Source: Fidelibacterota bacterium (GTDB taxonomy: Bacteria; Fidelibacterota; UBA2242; B5-G15). Taken from it: DNA of 8,204 nucleotides. Location: assembly GCA_003645825.1 (NCBI GenBank), contig QNCQ01000070.1, positions 1-8,204 on the forward strand, read 5' to 3'. Below are positions 1 to 6,883 of the stretch, piece after piece; position 1 is the stretch's first letter, and every line of letters begins with the position of its first letter. The notes beneath the pieces were generated by a model that was given only the letters and a program-made list of their open reading frames with translations, was not told where the DNA came from and ran no database searches. A program made the position numbers and the translations under genes.

Positions 1-875
1 GTATTAGCATCCGATTGCTTTCTTATAACAATAGTAACAGCATTTTTTCCATTATTTCGAACAACGTCCCTTTTTTCTTTATAACCATCAACTACACTGG
101 CAATTTCTTTCAGGTAAATAGGTTCTCTATTTTTATATCCAACAACCGTATTCTCAATTTGTTTAATATTTGTATATTCACCATAAGCTCTAACCGTAAA
201 TTCCTGCTCCTTATTATCAATTATTCCAGCTGGTATTTGCAAATTTTCCAGTTGCAGCTTTTGAATTAAATTCTGTACAGATATTCCAAGAGCTGCCATC
301 TTTACAGGATTAAATAGAATTTTAATTTCTCTTTCCATACCGCCTCTGATATCAGCAGCAGCTACACCCGGTATTCTTTCTATTCTTGGTGTTATTTGAT
401 CTTCAGCAATTTCTTTTAATTCAACATCCCCCAACTTTTCAGAACTCAACGTTACAAACATTATTGGCATTAAAGAAGGATCAAAAGCAAATGCTACTGG
501 GTCAGATGCTTCATCAGGGAGATAATCTCTCACCAGATCAATACTTTTCCGCACATCATTTTCCGCTTTTTTCATATCAGTACCCCAATCGAACTCCAGT
601 ATCAAGACACTGTTTCCCGCCATTGAGTAACTCGTTACATGTTTAATATTTTCCACAGATATAATTGCCCTCTCAAGCGGTCTTGTCAGCGAGTTTTCAA
701 TATCCTCGGGCCCAACTCCCTGATATGTGGAAAAAACCGCAATTACCGGGAACTGAACGTTCGGATATAGATCAAGTTTTAATTGCGAAAGCCCGAAAAT
801 ACCAAAACCAACGAGGATCAAATAAATCATTGTAAAAGTAACACCTCTTTTTATCGCAAGCTTCGATATAAACAT
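1..875 (-). CDS. RND-family efflux pump inner-membrane subunit (AcrB/HAE1-like), N-terminal 291 residues, truncated by window edge
   Basis: Proton-driven inner-membrane transporter of a tripartite efflux system. The frame is open from an ATG at 875 to the left edge, giving 291 residues with no stop. Seen: a short basic N-terminus (MFISKLAIKRG), a first membrane helix at about residues 13-32 (FTMIYLILVGFGIFG), then the periplasmic porter region. Hallmarks include YPNVQFPVIAV, GPEDIENSLTRPLERAI, the glycine-containing stretch TSYSMAGNSV, LPDEASDP, and at the cut end RKQSDANT, matching the QSGANT-type motif of the family. The motifs fit the hydrophobe/amphiphile (HAE) type better than heavy-metal pumps; the metal-type charged residues would lie in the missing part. 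A GAGG Shine-Dalgarno (882-885) sits 6 nt before the ATG and overlaps the stop of the adaptor gene, which ends 8 nt upstream, implying translational coupling. It is the fourth gene of the tetR-tolC-adaptor-pump operon. Substrate cannot be inferred. Confidence 0.95.
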   Translation of the reverse strand, partial: MFISKLAIKRGVTFTMIYLILVGFGIFGLSQLKLDLYPNVQFPVIAVFSTYQGVGPEDIENSLTRPLERAIISVENIKHVTSYSMAGNSVLILEFDWGTDMKKAENDVRKSIDLVRDYLPDEASDPVAFAFDPSLMPIMFVTLSSEKLGDVELKEIAEDQITPRIERIPGVAAADIRGGMEREIKILFNPVKMAALGISVQNLIQKLQLENLQIPAGIIDNKEQEFTVRAYGEYTNIKQIENTVVGYKNREPIYLKEIASVVDGYKEKRDVVRNNGKNAVTIVIRKQSDAN

Positions 876-883
876 GGCTCACC

Positions 884-2011
884 TCACTCAATTATTTCCA
901 CTCTGCTTGAATCGGATACAAATTGCCGCCCTATAACAACAAGAAGCTCACCTTTTTTTAAACCATCAGTAACTTCAACAAAATTGTCATTCTCAATTCC
1001 AGTCTTTATTTTTCGCTTATGCGCTACACTACCATTTACAACAAAGACATATCTATCAATTTTCACCCTACTTGTGGTAATTTCTCCGCTTGAGAGATCA
1101 AGTTCCGTTCTCTCCAATATTGCCTTTCTTGGGATTACTAACACGTTATTTTTCTTTTCAACCATTACTTTCACTCTTGCAAACATCCCAGGCTTGAGCA
1201 AATGATTCTTATTCGGGATTCTGATTTCCACCGTTGTAGTCCTTGTAGCAGGATTAATTGTAGGATATACCTTATACACACTGCCCTTAAACATAGTATC
1301 AGGATACGCATCCACAGAAATCAATGCCTCAAGCCCCTCTTTCATAAGTGACACTTCATTATCCGGAACCTGTATTTCTATCTTTACAGTATCCATATCA
1401 ACAACCGTAAAAACTGGCATTTGTGGAGTACACATATCTCCAACATCATAGAATCTGTCAGATACAATCCCATTTATAGGAGATACAAGATAACTATCCT
1501 TCAACTGCTTCAACGCTGTTTTATAATTAGCCTCCGCCTGTCTTGCCCCAGCTTCAGCAGTTTCTTTCTGGGCATTTACAGCATCATATTGTGATTTACT
1601 AATGGCATTATTTTCGTATAAATTCTTTATTCTTTCCCACTCTGTAAGGACATTTTTGTATTGTGCCTTCGCTGACTTTAAAGCTGCTTCTGCCTGTTCA
1701 ACCATCTGTTTTAACCTGTCATTATCAACAATTCCGATAGTATCCCCGGCTTTTACAAAACTGCCAACATCATGATTTATCTTTAATAATTTTGCAGATA
1801 ACACGGAATAGATTTTTATTTCTTTCAATCCTTTGATATCCCCAAGATAATCCAGAGTTTTTACAATATTCCCTCGCTCAACTTTCATAACCCTAACAGG
1901 AATAACGTTTCCTTTTTTCTTTGCCGATTCTCTATCAGGTCCGCCACAATTCAACCCAATGACTAAAAGTCCGGCGGTTGCCAGAATGTAAATCAAACTC
2001 TTGACCTTCAT
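884..2011 (-). CDS. RND efflux periplasmic adaptor (HlyD/AcrA-like membrane fusion protein)
   Basis: Periplasmic adaptor linking the inner-membrane pump to the outer-membrane channel; 375 residues from the ATG at 2011. Domains in order: a signal/anchor segment (residues 1-21) ending at Cys22, a first half of the lipoyl-like domain (about 55-95, with VGSFVKAGDTIGIVDND), an alpha-helical hairpin of two coiled-coil arms (about 96-160, rich in Ala, Glu and Lys), a second lipoyl half (LVSPINGIVSDRFYDVGD), a beta-barrel domain ending with the family signature NPATRTTTVEI and LLKPGMFARVKV, and a membrane-proximal domain (VLVIPRKAILE to the end). Length is typical for the family. An in-frame GTG lies one codon upstream at 2014, but the GGGAGG Shine-Dalgarno at 2019-2024 is 7 nt from the ATG and only 4 nt from the GTG, so I chose ATG. 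Cys22 followed by Gly-Gly suggests a lipoprotein, although the lipobox GLNC is atypical. It lies 18 nt downstream of tolC and 8 nt upstream of the pump gene. Confidence 0.95.
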   Translation of the reverse strand: MKVKSLIYILATAGLLVIGLNCGGPDRESAKKKGNVIPVRVMKVERGNIVKTLDYLGDIKGLKEIKIYSVLSAKLLKINHDVGSFVKAGDTIGIVDNDRLKQMVEQAEAALKSAKAQYKNVLTEWERIKNLYENNAISKSQYDAVNAQKETAEAGARQAEANYKTALKQLKDSYLVSPINGIVSDRFYDVGDMCTPQMPVFTVVDMDTVKIEIQVPDNEVSLMKEGLEALISVDAYPDTMFKGSVYKVYPTINPATRTTTVEIRIPNKNHLLKPGMFARVKVMVEKKNNVLVIPRKAILERTELDLSSGEITTSRVKIDRYVFVVNGSVAHKRKIKTGIENDNFVEVTDGLKKGELLVVIGRQFVSDSSRVEIIE

Positions 2012-2018
2012 CACACAT

Positions 2019-2024
2019 CCTCCC
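2019..2024 (-). promoter_or_regulatory. Shine-Dalgarno sequence of the adaptor gene
   Basis: GGGAGG on the minus strand, 7 nt before the ATG at 2011. Its spacing favours this ATG over the adjacent in-frame GTG at 2014 and over an out-of-frame ATG at 2018. Confidence 0.8.
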
Positions 2025-2029
2025 TACTA

Positions 2030-3370
2030 TTATAGCTGATTTAATGCTTTTAACAATTTTACAAGAGCAGTATTATATTCCAGAAGATACCTTTGATAAT
2101 TCATTTTTGATTGATTTAAAGCTATCTGTGCGTTAATAACATCTAGCTGCGTATTCATTCCCTCTTTATACATTAAATTAGCGAGCCTGTAGGATTCCTT
2201 TGCCTGCTCAAGAATCGTTTGTTGAGTCTCAAGATTTTGAGCGGCTTCTTTTAAAGTCATCCACGCGGTCTTAACCTCAAGTTTAATAGCTCTAATAAAA
2301 GACTCCATTTGATTATCAAATCTTTTTACTTCAATCTTTTTTTGCTGAATCTTTGCATAATTTCTGAAACCAGTAAACAAAGGTATACTAATACTCACAG
2401 ATGAGTTAAAAGACTTAAAGAAATCTTCTGATGTAAAATCCAAATCATCCTTCTGTCCCTGGTACTGTAAATTAGTCGTAAAGGCTACCGTTGGCATTAA
2501 AGATGATATCGATAATTTTACCTGTCGATTGAGTATTTCCTTTTGCAATTTCAAGAGTTTTACATCTGCTCTATTTTCAATGGCTATATTTATGAGAGTA
2601 TCTAGATCTTTGTTAAGATATTCAGTTCCCTCAAAGATCAAACTATCCATATATGTTATCCCAACCTCCTCATCAAGATTAAGCAAAATTTTTAAGCGAT
2701 CCTCGGAAAGCTTTACCTGATTTTTAATAGAAAGCAATTGAGGTTTATAATTAGCAACCTGAACCTCTGCTCGTATAAGATCAAATTCAGAAGCTTTACC
2801 GACTTCATAGAACTTTTTCACCTGTCGGTAATTTTCCTCAGCAGCTTCTAATGCTTCAGTAGTAACTTTTAACATTGAACGCATAAACAATACATTGTAA
2901 TATGCGGTTATAACGTTAGATAAAACTTCCTGTTCTTTAGACTTCAATTGTGCTTCAGCAATTTCATAACTAATCTTGGCTATTTTATACCCATTATATA
3001 TTGAGCCACCAGTGAAAATTGGCAATTGCAGATTAAACCCATATACCAGATTGTTTTCAGTTCCCATTTTAAAATACAATTTCTTGTTTGGATTTCTTAT
3101 GGGATCATAAAACGGGTTATTCATAATCACTGTTGGTAACTCCCAGGCATGCTGAAAGGATGAAAATGCAGAGATTGACGGAAAGAAATTACCTCTTGCT
3201 TCCACAAGCATATACCTTGCTTTTTCAACTTCCTTCCTTGCCATCTGAATTTCCTGATTATTTTCCAAGGCTATAGCTTTTGCTCTTTCAAGGGTTAATT
3301 CAATATCCTGGGCATTCAGCTGGATTAACCCAAATAGCACAACTGTGGCAACTAAATTCTTACGCACCAT
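2030..3370 (-). CDS. TolC-family outer-membrane efflux protein
   Basis: Outer-membrane channel and periplasmic duct of the tripartite pump; 446 residues from the ATG at 3370. Seen: a Sec signal peptide (MVRKNLVATVVLFGLIQLNA, probable cleavage after Ala20), then two internally homologous halves typical of the OEP family. The first begins LTLERAKAIALENNQEIQ, with long Ala/Glu/Lys-rich helices and EARGNFFPSISAF; the second begins DTLINIAIENRADVKLL, with SSLMPTVAFTTNLQYQ. Both halves have the usual order of helix, strand, strand, helix, and the last helices (LYKEGMNTQLDVINAQIALNQSK) carry the typical 'G...LDV..AQ' pattern. The frame extends upstream to an ATG at 3418, but that would place 16 extra residues before the signal peptide and lie inside tetR; an AGGAGG sits 7 nt before the ATG at 3370. 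The gene starts 2 nt after the tetR stop, and its Shine-Dalgarno is inside the tetR 3' end, so it is probably co-translated with tetR. Confidence 0.95.
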   Translation of the reverse strand: MVRKNLVATVVLFGLIQLNAQDIELTLERAKAIALENNQEIQMARKEVEKARYMLVEARGNFFPSISAFSSFQHAWELPTVIMNNPFYDPIRNPNKKLYFKMGTENNLVYGFNLQLPIFTGGSIYNGYKIAKISYEIAEAQLKSKEQEVLSNVITAYYNVLFMRSMLKVTTEALEAAEENYRQVKKFYEVGKASEFDLIRAEVQVANYKPQLLSIKNQVKLSEDRLKILLNLDEEVGITYMDSLIFEGTEYLNKDLDTLINIAIENRADVKLLKLQKEILNRQVKLSISSLMPTVAFTTNLQYQGQKDDLDFTSEDFFKSFNSSVSISIPLFTGFRNYAKIQQKKIEVKRFDNQMESFIRAIKLEVKTAWMTLKEAAQNLETQQTILEQAKESYRLANLMYKEGMNTQLDVINAQIALNQSKMNYQRYLLEYNTALVKLLKALNQL

Positions 3371-3372
3371 AT

Positions 3373-3969
3373 CTATTCCTCCTGCTTGGTAAGTAACCCC
3401 TTTAAAAATAAGTCCCATACTTTTCTTGCTCTTTCTCTACTCAAATCAATATCGTCCCCCTTAATGTATCTGATGACATGCAAGCTTATGGACCCGTTAA
3501 AACACGGTATAAATACTTCAGGATCTATGTCCTGCCTGAATTTTCCAGAATTTTTACCTTCAATAATTATTTTTCTTAAATTTTCCCTGATAAATCTAAA
3601 CCTATCCTTGAACTTTAAGACAAATTCTGCTTTCGTATCTTCAATATTCAAGCCATGAATTATCCTGAATATTTTTGGTTTTTCCTTCGTTTTCTCAAAC
3701 ATTGTTTCAATCATATTGAGCAACTTTTGTTCAGGCGGTACATCTTTTTCAAACACCTCTTCGATACTATTCAAAAACTTTTCCGTAACGACATTCATCA
3801 TTTCGATAAATAACTTCTCTTTACTTTCAAAATAGTAGTAAATGGCAGGCTTAGAAATACCAACTTCTTTTGCGATTTCATTCATTGATACATTTTCATA
3901 ACCTTTCTTAGCAAACATCTCTATTGCAATATCAATAATCCTATCTTTTGTACAACATACATTTTCCAT
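3373..3969 (-). CDS. TetR/AcrR-family transcriptional repressor of the efflux operon
   Basis: A DNA-binding repressor of 198 residues, a normal length for TetR regulators. The N-terminal domain matches the family closely: IIDIAIEMFAKKGYENVSM (residues 11-29), then the helix-turn-helix NEIAKEVGISKPAIYYYFES (30-49) and KEKLF. The C-terminal part (about 60-198) is the variable ligand-binding and dimerisation domain, so the inducer cannot be predicted. The frame remains open upstream to a TTG at 4056, but the family domain starts just after the ATG at 3969, which has a GAGG (3975-3978) 5 nt before it. The upstream extension would be translated from the operator DNA. The gene is first in the operon, 2 nt before tolC. 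A palindrome immediately upstream suggests it represses its own operon; this is inference from position and from known TetR family practice. Two adjacent cysteines near the N-terminus (Cys5, Cys6) are a minor oddity. Confidence 0.93.
   Translation of the reverse strand: MENVCCTKDRIIDIAIEMFAKKGYENVSMNEIAKEVGISKPAIYYYFESKEKLFIEMMNVVTEKFLNSIEEVFEKDVPPEQKLLNMIETMFEKTKEKPKIFRIIHGLNIEDTKAEFVLKFKDRFRFIRENLRKIIIEGKNSGKFRQDIDPEVFIPCFNGSISLHVIRYIKGDDIDLSRERARKVWDLFLKGLLTKQEE
3378..3383 (-). promoter_or_regulatory. Shine-Dalgarno sequence of tolC
   Basis: A perfect AGGAGG on the minus strand, 7 nt before the ATG at 3370 and embedded in the last codons of the tetR-type gene. It decides the tolC start in favour of 3370 over the in-frame ATG at 3418. 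Confidence 0.85.
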
Positions 3970-3984
3970 TTCAACCTCAAACTT

Positions 3985-4002
3985 ACTTACCAGTCGGTAA
4001 GT
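3985..4002. promoter_or_regulatory. Probable TetR-type operator palindrome
   Basis: An 18-bp inverted repeat with 7-bp arms, ACTTACC-AGTC-GGTAAGT on the plus strand, lying 15 nt upstream of the repressor ATG. Symmetric sites of this size and of similar TTACC/GGTAA composition are typical of TetR/AcrR operators that control efflux genes. The left arm is extended by a tandem half-site (ACTTACTTACC, 3981-3991). Position between promoter and start codon fits autorepression. Binding is inferred, not shown. Confidence 0.7.
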
Positions 4003-4027
4003 TAAGAGTTTTAAAAATATATAGCAA

Positions 4028-4056
4028 CATATATTTAAAATTTCTCGTGTTCTCAA
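4028..4056 (-). promoter_or_regulatory. Putative sigma70-type promoter of the efflux operon
   Basis: On the minus strand a -35-like TTGAGA (4056-4051) and a -10-like TATATG (4033-4028) are separated by 17 nt. Transcription would start near 4021, about 50 nt before the repressor ATG, and would run into the operator palindrome, so a repressor there could block elongation or compete with polymerase. The -35 overlaps the stop codon of the upstream gene. A second candidate (TTGCTA, 17 nt, TAACTT) lies closer to the operator. The region is AT-rich, so chance matches are likely. Confidence 0.4.
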
Positions 4057-5489
4057 TAGTAAAACACAACTGATACGCTTATATGGTCACCGGAAATATC
4101 AAGTGATTTAAATCCTCTCTCCTCAAATCTGCGAGTAATCTTGTTTATATCCATTATTTTCATGTTCATCTTTCTCCTGTTCCATTCCACTGCCATACCG
4201 AAAAGCTTTATAGGCCTGATTTCAAATCCTAGACCGTATGTCACACCCCACGATTGATAGGTCGGTCCTCCAAGGGAAGTATTTCCTCTCCTTACATTTA
4301 CAATTAACACATTATAACCCACCCCAAGGTTAAAGTACGGATAAAATAAAATATATCTTATAGGCGACACACAAATATTAAAAGTCAATCGGGGATTCCA
4401 TATTTCCATTTTGTATTCATCTTTTTCTTTTTCCTCTCCCATCAGGCTATTGAGCCAGTCAACAATATCAGCTCTGAATATCCCTATCCCAAAATCAAAG
4501 GAACCATCCCTATCCACATTAAAAAACTCTACTCCGCTGAAAGAAGTCACTTCTGGAAACTCAAAGTGCTCAATCTTTTCTTTGAAAAGTTTTTCAGTGC
4601 TCGCAATTCTATTCACATCCTCAATAAATCTGTTTATATATCTATAGTCATTCATTAGGGTATAACAAACCTTAAATCCTTTATCGTAAGATTTATCGGA
4701 CCGTTCCACCACAGGTCTCTGAACTGGTTGAGGCACAATCTTCTCCTCGACAGGCACCTTTTCAAGAGCAATCCTCAACTCAAGGATTTGATTCTTGGCA
4801 AGAAAAACAGCCCTCTCTGCTTTTTTATATCCCTCTCTAAGAAGGGTAAGCTTATAGTTCCTCCCAGGACTCAGCGTTAGATTTACAGGAGTCTCCCCCT
4901 TGTAAGCTTCGTTTATATACACTTCTACACCTCTTGGCTCTGAATCTACACAGAGCATTCCAAAGGCTTCTTTTCTGGACTTTCCACAGATATCCTGAGC
5001 CACAATTGGTATAGCAATTTGCAAAACAGTTGTAACTGTTCCATATACATCCACCGCAGAGGTTTTCTCTATTTTCCCGGTTTCTATATCTATTAATCTG
5101 ACACTCAAAGTATAAATGCCCCCTACTTTTCCTATGGATCCAGCCACAATTTTTTTTACTCCAATCATCTTCCCTATTTGAATTGCATCGGCATCTGTGG
5201 TAGTACCCGACAACTGGAATTTCATTTCATTCAATATATCCTGCATTCTCTGCCTCTCCATAACCTCAAACTTCCCAACCCGGAAAATCTCAATCCTCAG
5301 TCTATCCGAGAGAGCTTTTGCCTCGGACTCTCCCACATTATTGGCATCCAGGTCCATAACGGCAACGGGAATTTTCTCCTCGGATCCATTCCTCACAGCA
5401 GATGTGTCCACAACGGTGGTATCTTGAGGAATTACCCCGGCGAAAGTAAAATTTAATACGAATACGAACACAACAGGAAAAACTCTCAT
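4053..5489 (-). CDS. Secreted CsgG-like/PEGA-domain protein with a C-terminal outer-membrane barrel-like region
   Basis: A 478-residue exported protein of unknown specific role. Seen in order: a signal peptide (residues 1-18, MRVFPVVFVFVLNFTFAG); a CsgG-like domain (about 40-165: IPVAVMDLDANNVGESEAKA, VGKFEVMERQRMQDIL, QIGKMIGVKKIVAGSIGKVG, YTLSVRLIDIETGKI); a PEGA domain (about 178-243: VDSEPRGVEVYINEAYKGET, LREGYKKAERAVFL); a Pro/Val/Glu linker (about 244-265); and a 210-residue C-terminal part. That last part has alternating hydrophobic and aromatic strands (FDFGIGIF, PRLTFNICVSPIRYILFYPYFNLG, WGVTYGLGFEIRPIKLFGMA) and ends ISVSVVFYY, resembling a small outer-membrane beta-barrel with an aromatic C-terminus. 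CsgG-like domains occur in envelope and secretion proteins, and PEGA domains in surface proteins. There is no lipobox Cys after the signal peptide, unlike E. coli CsgG. It starts 54 nt after trkA with only a weak Shine-Dalgarno and ends 83 nt before tetR. A role in the envelope is likely; a link to the efflux genes is not shown. Confidence 0.8.
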   Translation of the reverse strand: MRVFPVVFVFVLNFTFAGVIPQDTTVVDTSAVRNGSEEKIPVAVMDLDANNVGESEAKALSDRLRIEIFRVGKFEVMERQRMQDILNEMKFQLSGTTTDADAIQIGKMIGVKKIVAGSIGKVGGIYTLSVRLIDIETGKIEKTSAVDVYGTVTTVLQIAIPIVAQDICGKSRKEAFGMLCVDSEPRGVEVYINEAYKGETPVNLTLSPGRNYKLTLLREGYKKAERAVFLAKNQILELRIALEKVPVEEKIVPQPVQRPVVERSDKSYDKGFKVCYTLMNDYRYINRFIEDVNRIASTEKLFKEKIEHFEFPEVTSFSGVEFFNVDRDGSFDFGIGIFRADIVDWLNSLMGEEKEKDEYKMEIWNPRLTFNICVSPIRYILFYPYFNLGVGYNVLIVNVRRGNTSLGGPTYQSWGVTYGLGFEIRPIKLFGMAVEWNRRKMNMKIMDINKITRRFEERGFKSLDISGDHISVSVVFYY

Positions 5490-5509
5490 AGTTAACCAAC
5501 CTCAGAGCT

Positions 5510-5547
5510 TTGACAAATTAGCAAAAATTTTGTTGTCACATTGTCAA
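5510..5547. repeat. Inverted repeats between trkA and the CsgG-like gene
   Basis: TTGACAA (5510-5516) is the exact inverse complement of TTGTCAA (5541-5547), and TGACAA (5511-5516) also pairs with TTGTCA (5533-5538). Between them lies CAAAA-A-TTTTG (5522-5532), contiguous with the TTGTCA arm, so a stem of 11 pairs with a 5-nt bulge is possible. There is no T-tract in the right place on the minus strand, so it is not a convincing terminator. It could be an operator, or the TTGACA (5547-5542) could be a -35 element with GCTAAT 19 nt downstream. Function is unknown. Confidence 0.4.
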
Positions 5548-6881
5548 TTAAAAAATTTTTCAACCTTTTTAATATGCTCTGGTCTAGCAAAAACCACAAC
5601 GTTATCATCAGGTTCAACAACAGTGTCTCCCCGTGGAATAATAACTTCATTGTTACGCAAAATTGCTCCAATTATTATGTTTCGTGGAAGGGCCAGATCT
5701 TTCAACGGTTTCCTTGTAATGTAACTTCCTCTTTTGGGAACCAGCTCAATAGCTTCAGCATCTATTCCCTCAAACAATGATACGGAAATAATCCTCCCCC
5801 TTCTAATAAATTTCATTATAGCATTCACCGTTGAGAGATGCTTACTTACAACAGCATCCACCCCAAGTTTATTTATTATAGGAACATATTCATTTGTATT
5901 CACATGAATCAGGGTTCGTTTTACCCCGAGATACTTAGCAAGTAACGCAGAAAGAAGATTTGTTTCCTCATTATCTGAAACAGCAACAAAACTATCCATA
6001 TGTTCCACTTGCTCTGAAAGCAAAAGGTCTATATCAGTTCCTTTTCCCTGGAGAATAAGAGTATCCCGAAGCTCTTCAGAAGCATGCACAGCCTCATCTC
6101 TATTACCTTCGATAAGCTTAACATTCAAATCCTCTGAAAGAACCTCCGCAACCATTTTTCCTATGTTACTTGCTCCATATATCATGATATTCTGTTGCTC
6201 ACGGAATCCCGGAACAATCGACTTTAATACCAACTTTAGACTCTTGGCATTGGTTATCAAATAAACCGTATCCCCCTCCATATATCTATCATCGCCACGA
6301 GGAATGATTGTACCACCATTCCTTTCTATACACAAGCAAAGAAATACATTGTTAACTTCTTGAGTAACTTCTCGAAGGGTTTTGTTAACAATTTTACTTC
6401 GCTTGCCCAGCTTAACAGCAGCCACAAGCAACTTACCCCCGCCAAAATCAACGATTTTTGAAGCAGATGGATACTGTATTAATCTGATTATCTCCTCTGA
6501 CGCTGCTTTCTCTGGATGTACTATCAGATCAATCCCATATTTTTCCCTGAGTAGCACCGAATCCTTCTCTATATATTCCCTGCGCCTGACTCGGGCTACA
6601 ACATTCTTAACTCCCAACTCTTTCCCTATTAGACACGATACAATATTAACCTCATCTACAGAACTGGCAGCGACCAGTATGTCCGCTTCCCTCACACCAA
6701 CCTTTTCCAATACCCCTTGACTCGAACCACTCCCCTGCACAACAATAGCGTCAAGGGTTTCTGAAGCTCTTTTCACTTTTTCGGGATCAACATCTATCAG
6801 ATAGAGATCATGGTTTTCCTGAATAAGCTTTTTAGCAAGATAATACCCTACCTCACCAACCCCTACAAGAACTATCTTCAT
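5544..6881 (-). CDS. trkA: TrkA-type K+ transport regulatory protein (two RCK modules)
   Basis: The cytoplasmic nucleotide-binding subunit that gates Trk/Ktr-type potassium uptake channels. 445 residues, close to the 458 of E. coli TrkA, so both tandem modules are complete. First Rossmann fold: MKIVLVGVGEVGYYLAKKL with GxGxxG at residues 7-12 and acidic Asp30 after the second strand, followed by IVVQGSGSSQGVLEKVGVRE and ADILVAASSVDEVN. First RCK_C domain is about 143-224 (IIPRGDDRYMEGDTVYLIT). Second Rossmann fold starts near 231 with a modified loop, GASNIG (236-241), then ILQGKGTDIDLL and DSFVAVSDNEETNLLSALLAKYLG. Second RCK_C is about 365-445 (EVIIPRGDTVVEPDDNVVVFAR). The partner membrane subunit (TrkH-like) is not in this window. 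It starts 2 nt after the threonine aldolase stop, with no strong Shine-Dalgarno, so coupling to that gene is likely. Confidence 0.95.
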   Translation of the reverse strand: MKIVLVGVGEVGYYLAKKLIQENHDLYLIDVDPEKVKRASETLDAIVVQGSGSSQGVLEKVGVREADILVAASSVDEVNIVSCLIGKELGVKNVVARVRRREYIEKDSVLLREKYGIDLIVHPEKAASEEIIRLIQYPSASKIVDFGGGKLLVAAVKLGKRSKIVNKTLREVTQEVNNVFLCLCIERNGGTIIPRGDDRYMEGDTVYLITNAKSLKLVLKSIVPGFREQQNIMIYGASNIGKMVAEVLSEDLNVKLIEGNRDEAVHASEELRDTLILQGKGTDIDLLLSEQVEHMDSFVAVSDNEETNLLSALLAKYLGVKRTLIHVNTNEYVPIINKLGVDAVVSKHLSTVNAIMKFIRRGRIISVSLFEGIDAEAIELVPKRGSYITRKPLKDLALPRNIIIGAILRNNEVIIPRGDTVVEPDDNVVVFARPEHIKKVEKFFN

Positions 6882-6883
6882 AA

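Noticed and set aside
15..646. Two plus-strand ORFs of 84 and 86 codons near the left edge
   Set aside because: Antisense to the RND pump reading frame, which is open across the region and carries family motifs.
783..1205. A 140-codon plus-strand ORF
   Set aside because: It lies opposite the adaptor and pump genes, whose protein motifs are clear; its translation is low-complexity Ser/Thr/Phe-rich with no family resemblance, as expected for an antisense shadow.
2029..2056. Possible internal promoter before the adaptor gene (TTGTTA, 16 nt, TATAAT)
   Set aside because: The -10 match is perfect, but it lies in the AT-rich end of tolC within a tight operon, where such matches arise by chance; kept as a note only.
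3985..4002. The palindrome before tetR as a transcription terminator for the CsgG-like gene
   Set aside because: The stem is short and no T-tract follows it on the minus strand; operator function fits its size, symmetry and position better.
3970..4056. Upstream TTG start for the TetR-type repressor, adding 29 residues
   Set aside because: It would translate through the operator, touches the upstream gene's stop, and precedes the family domain; the ATG at 3969 has a Shine-Dalgarno.
6382..6720. A 112-codon plus-strand ORF
   Set aside because: Fully antisense to the well-supported first RCK module of trkA; no recognisable motif.
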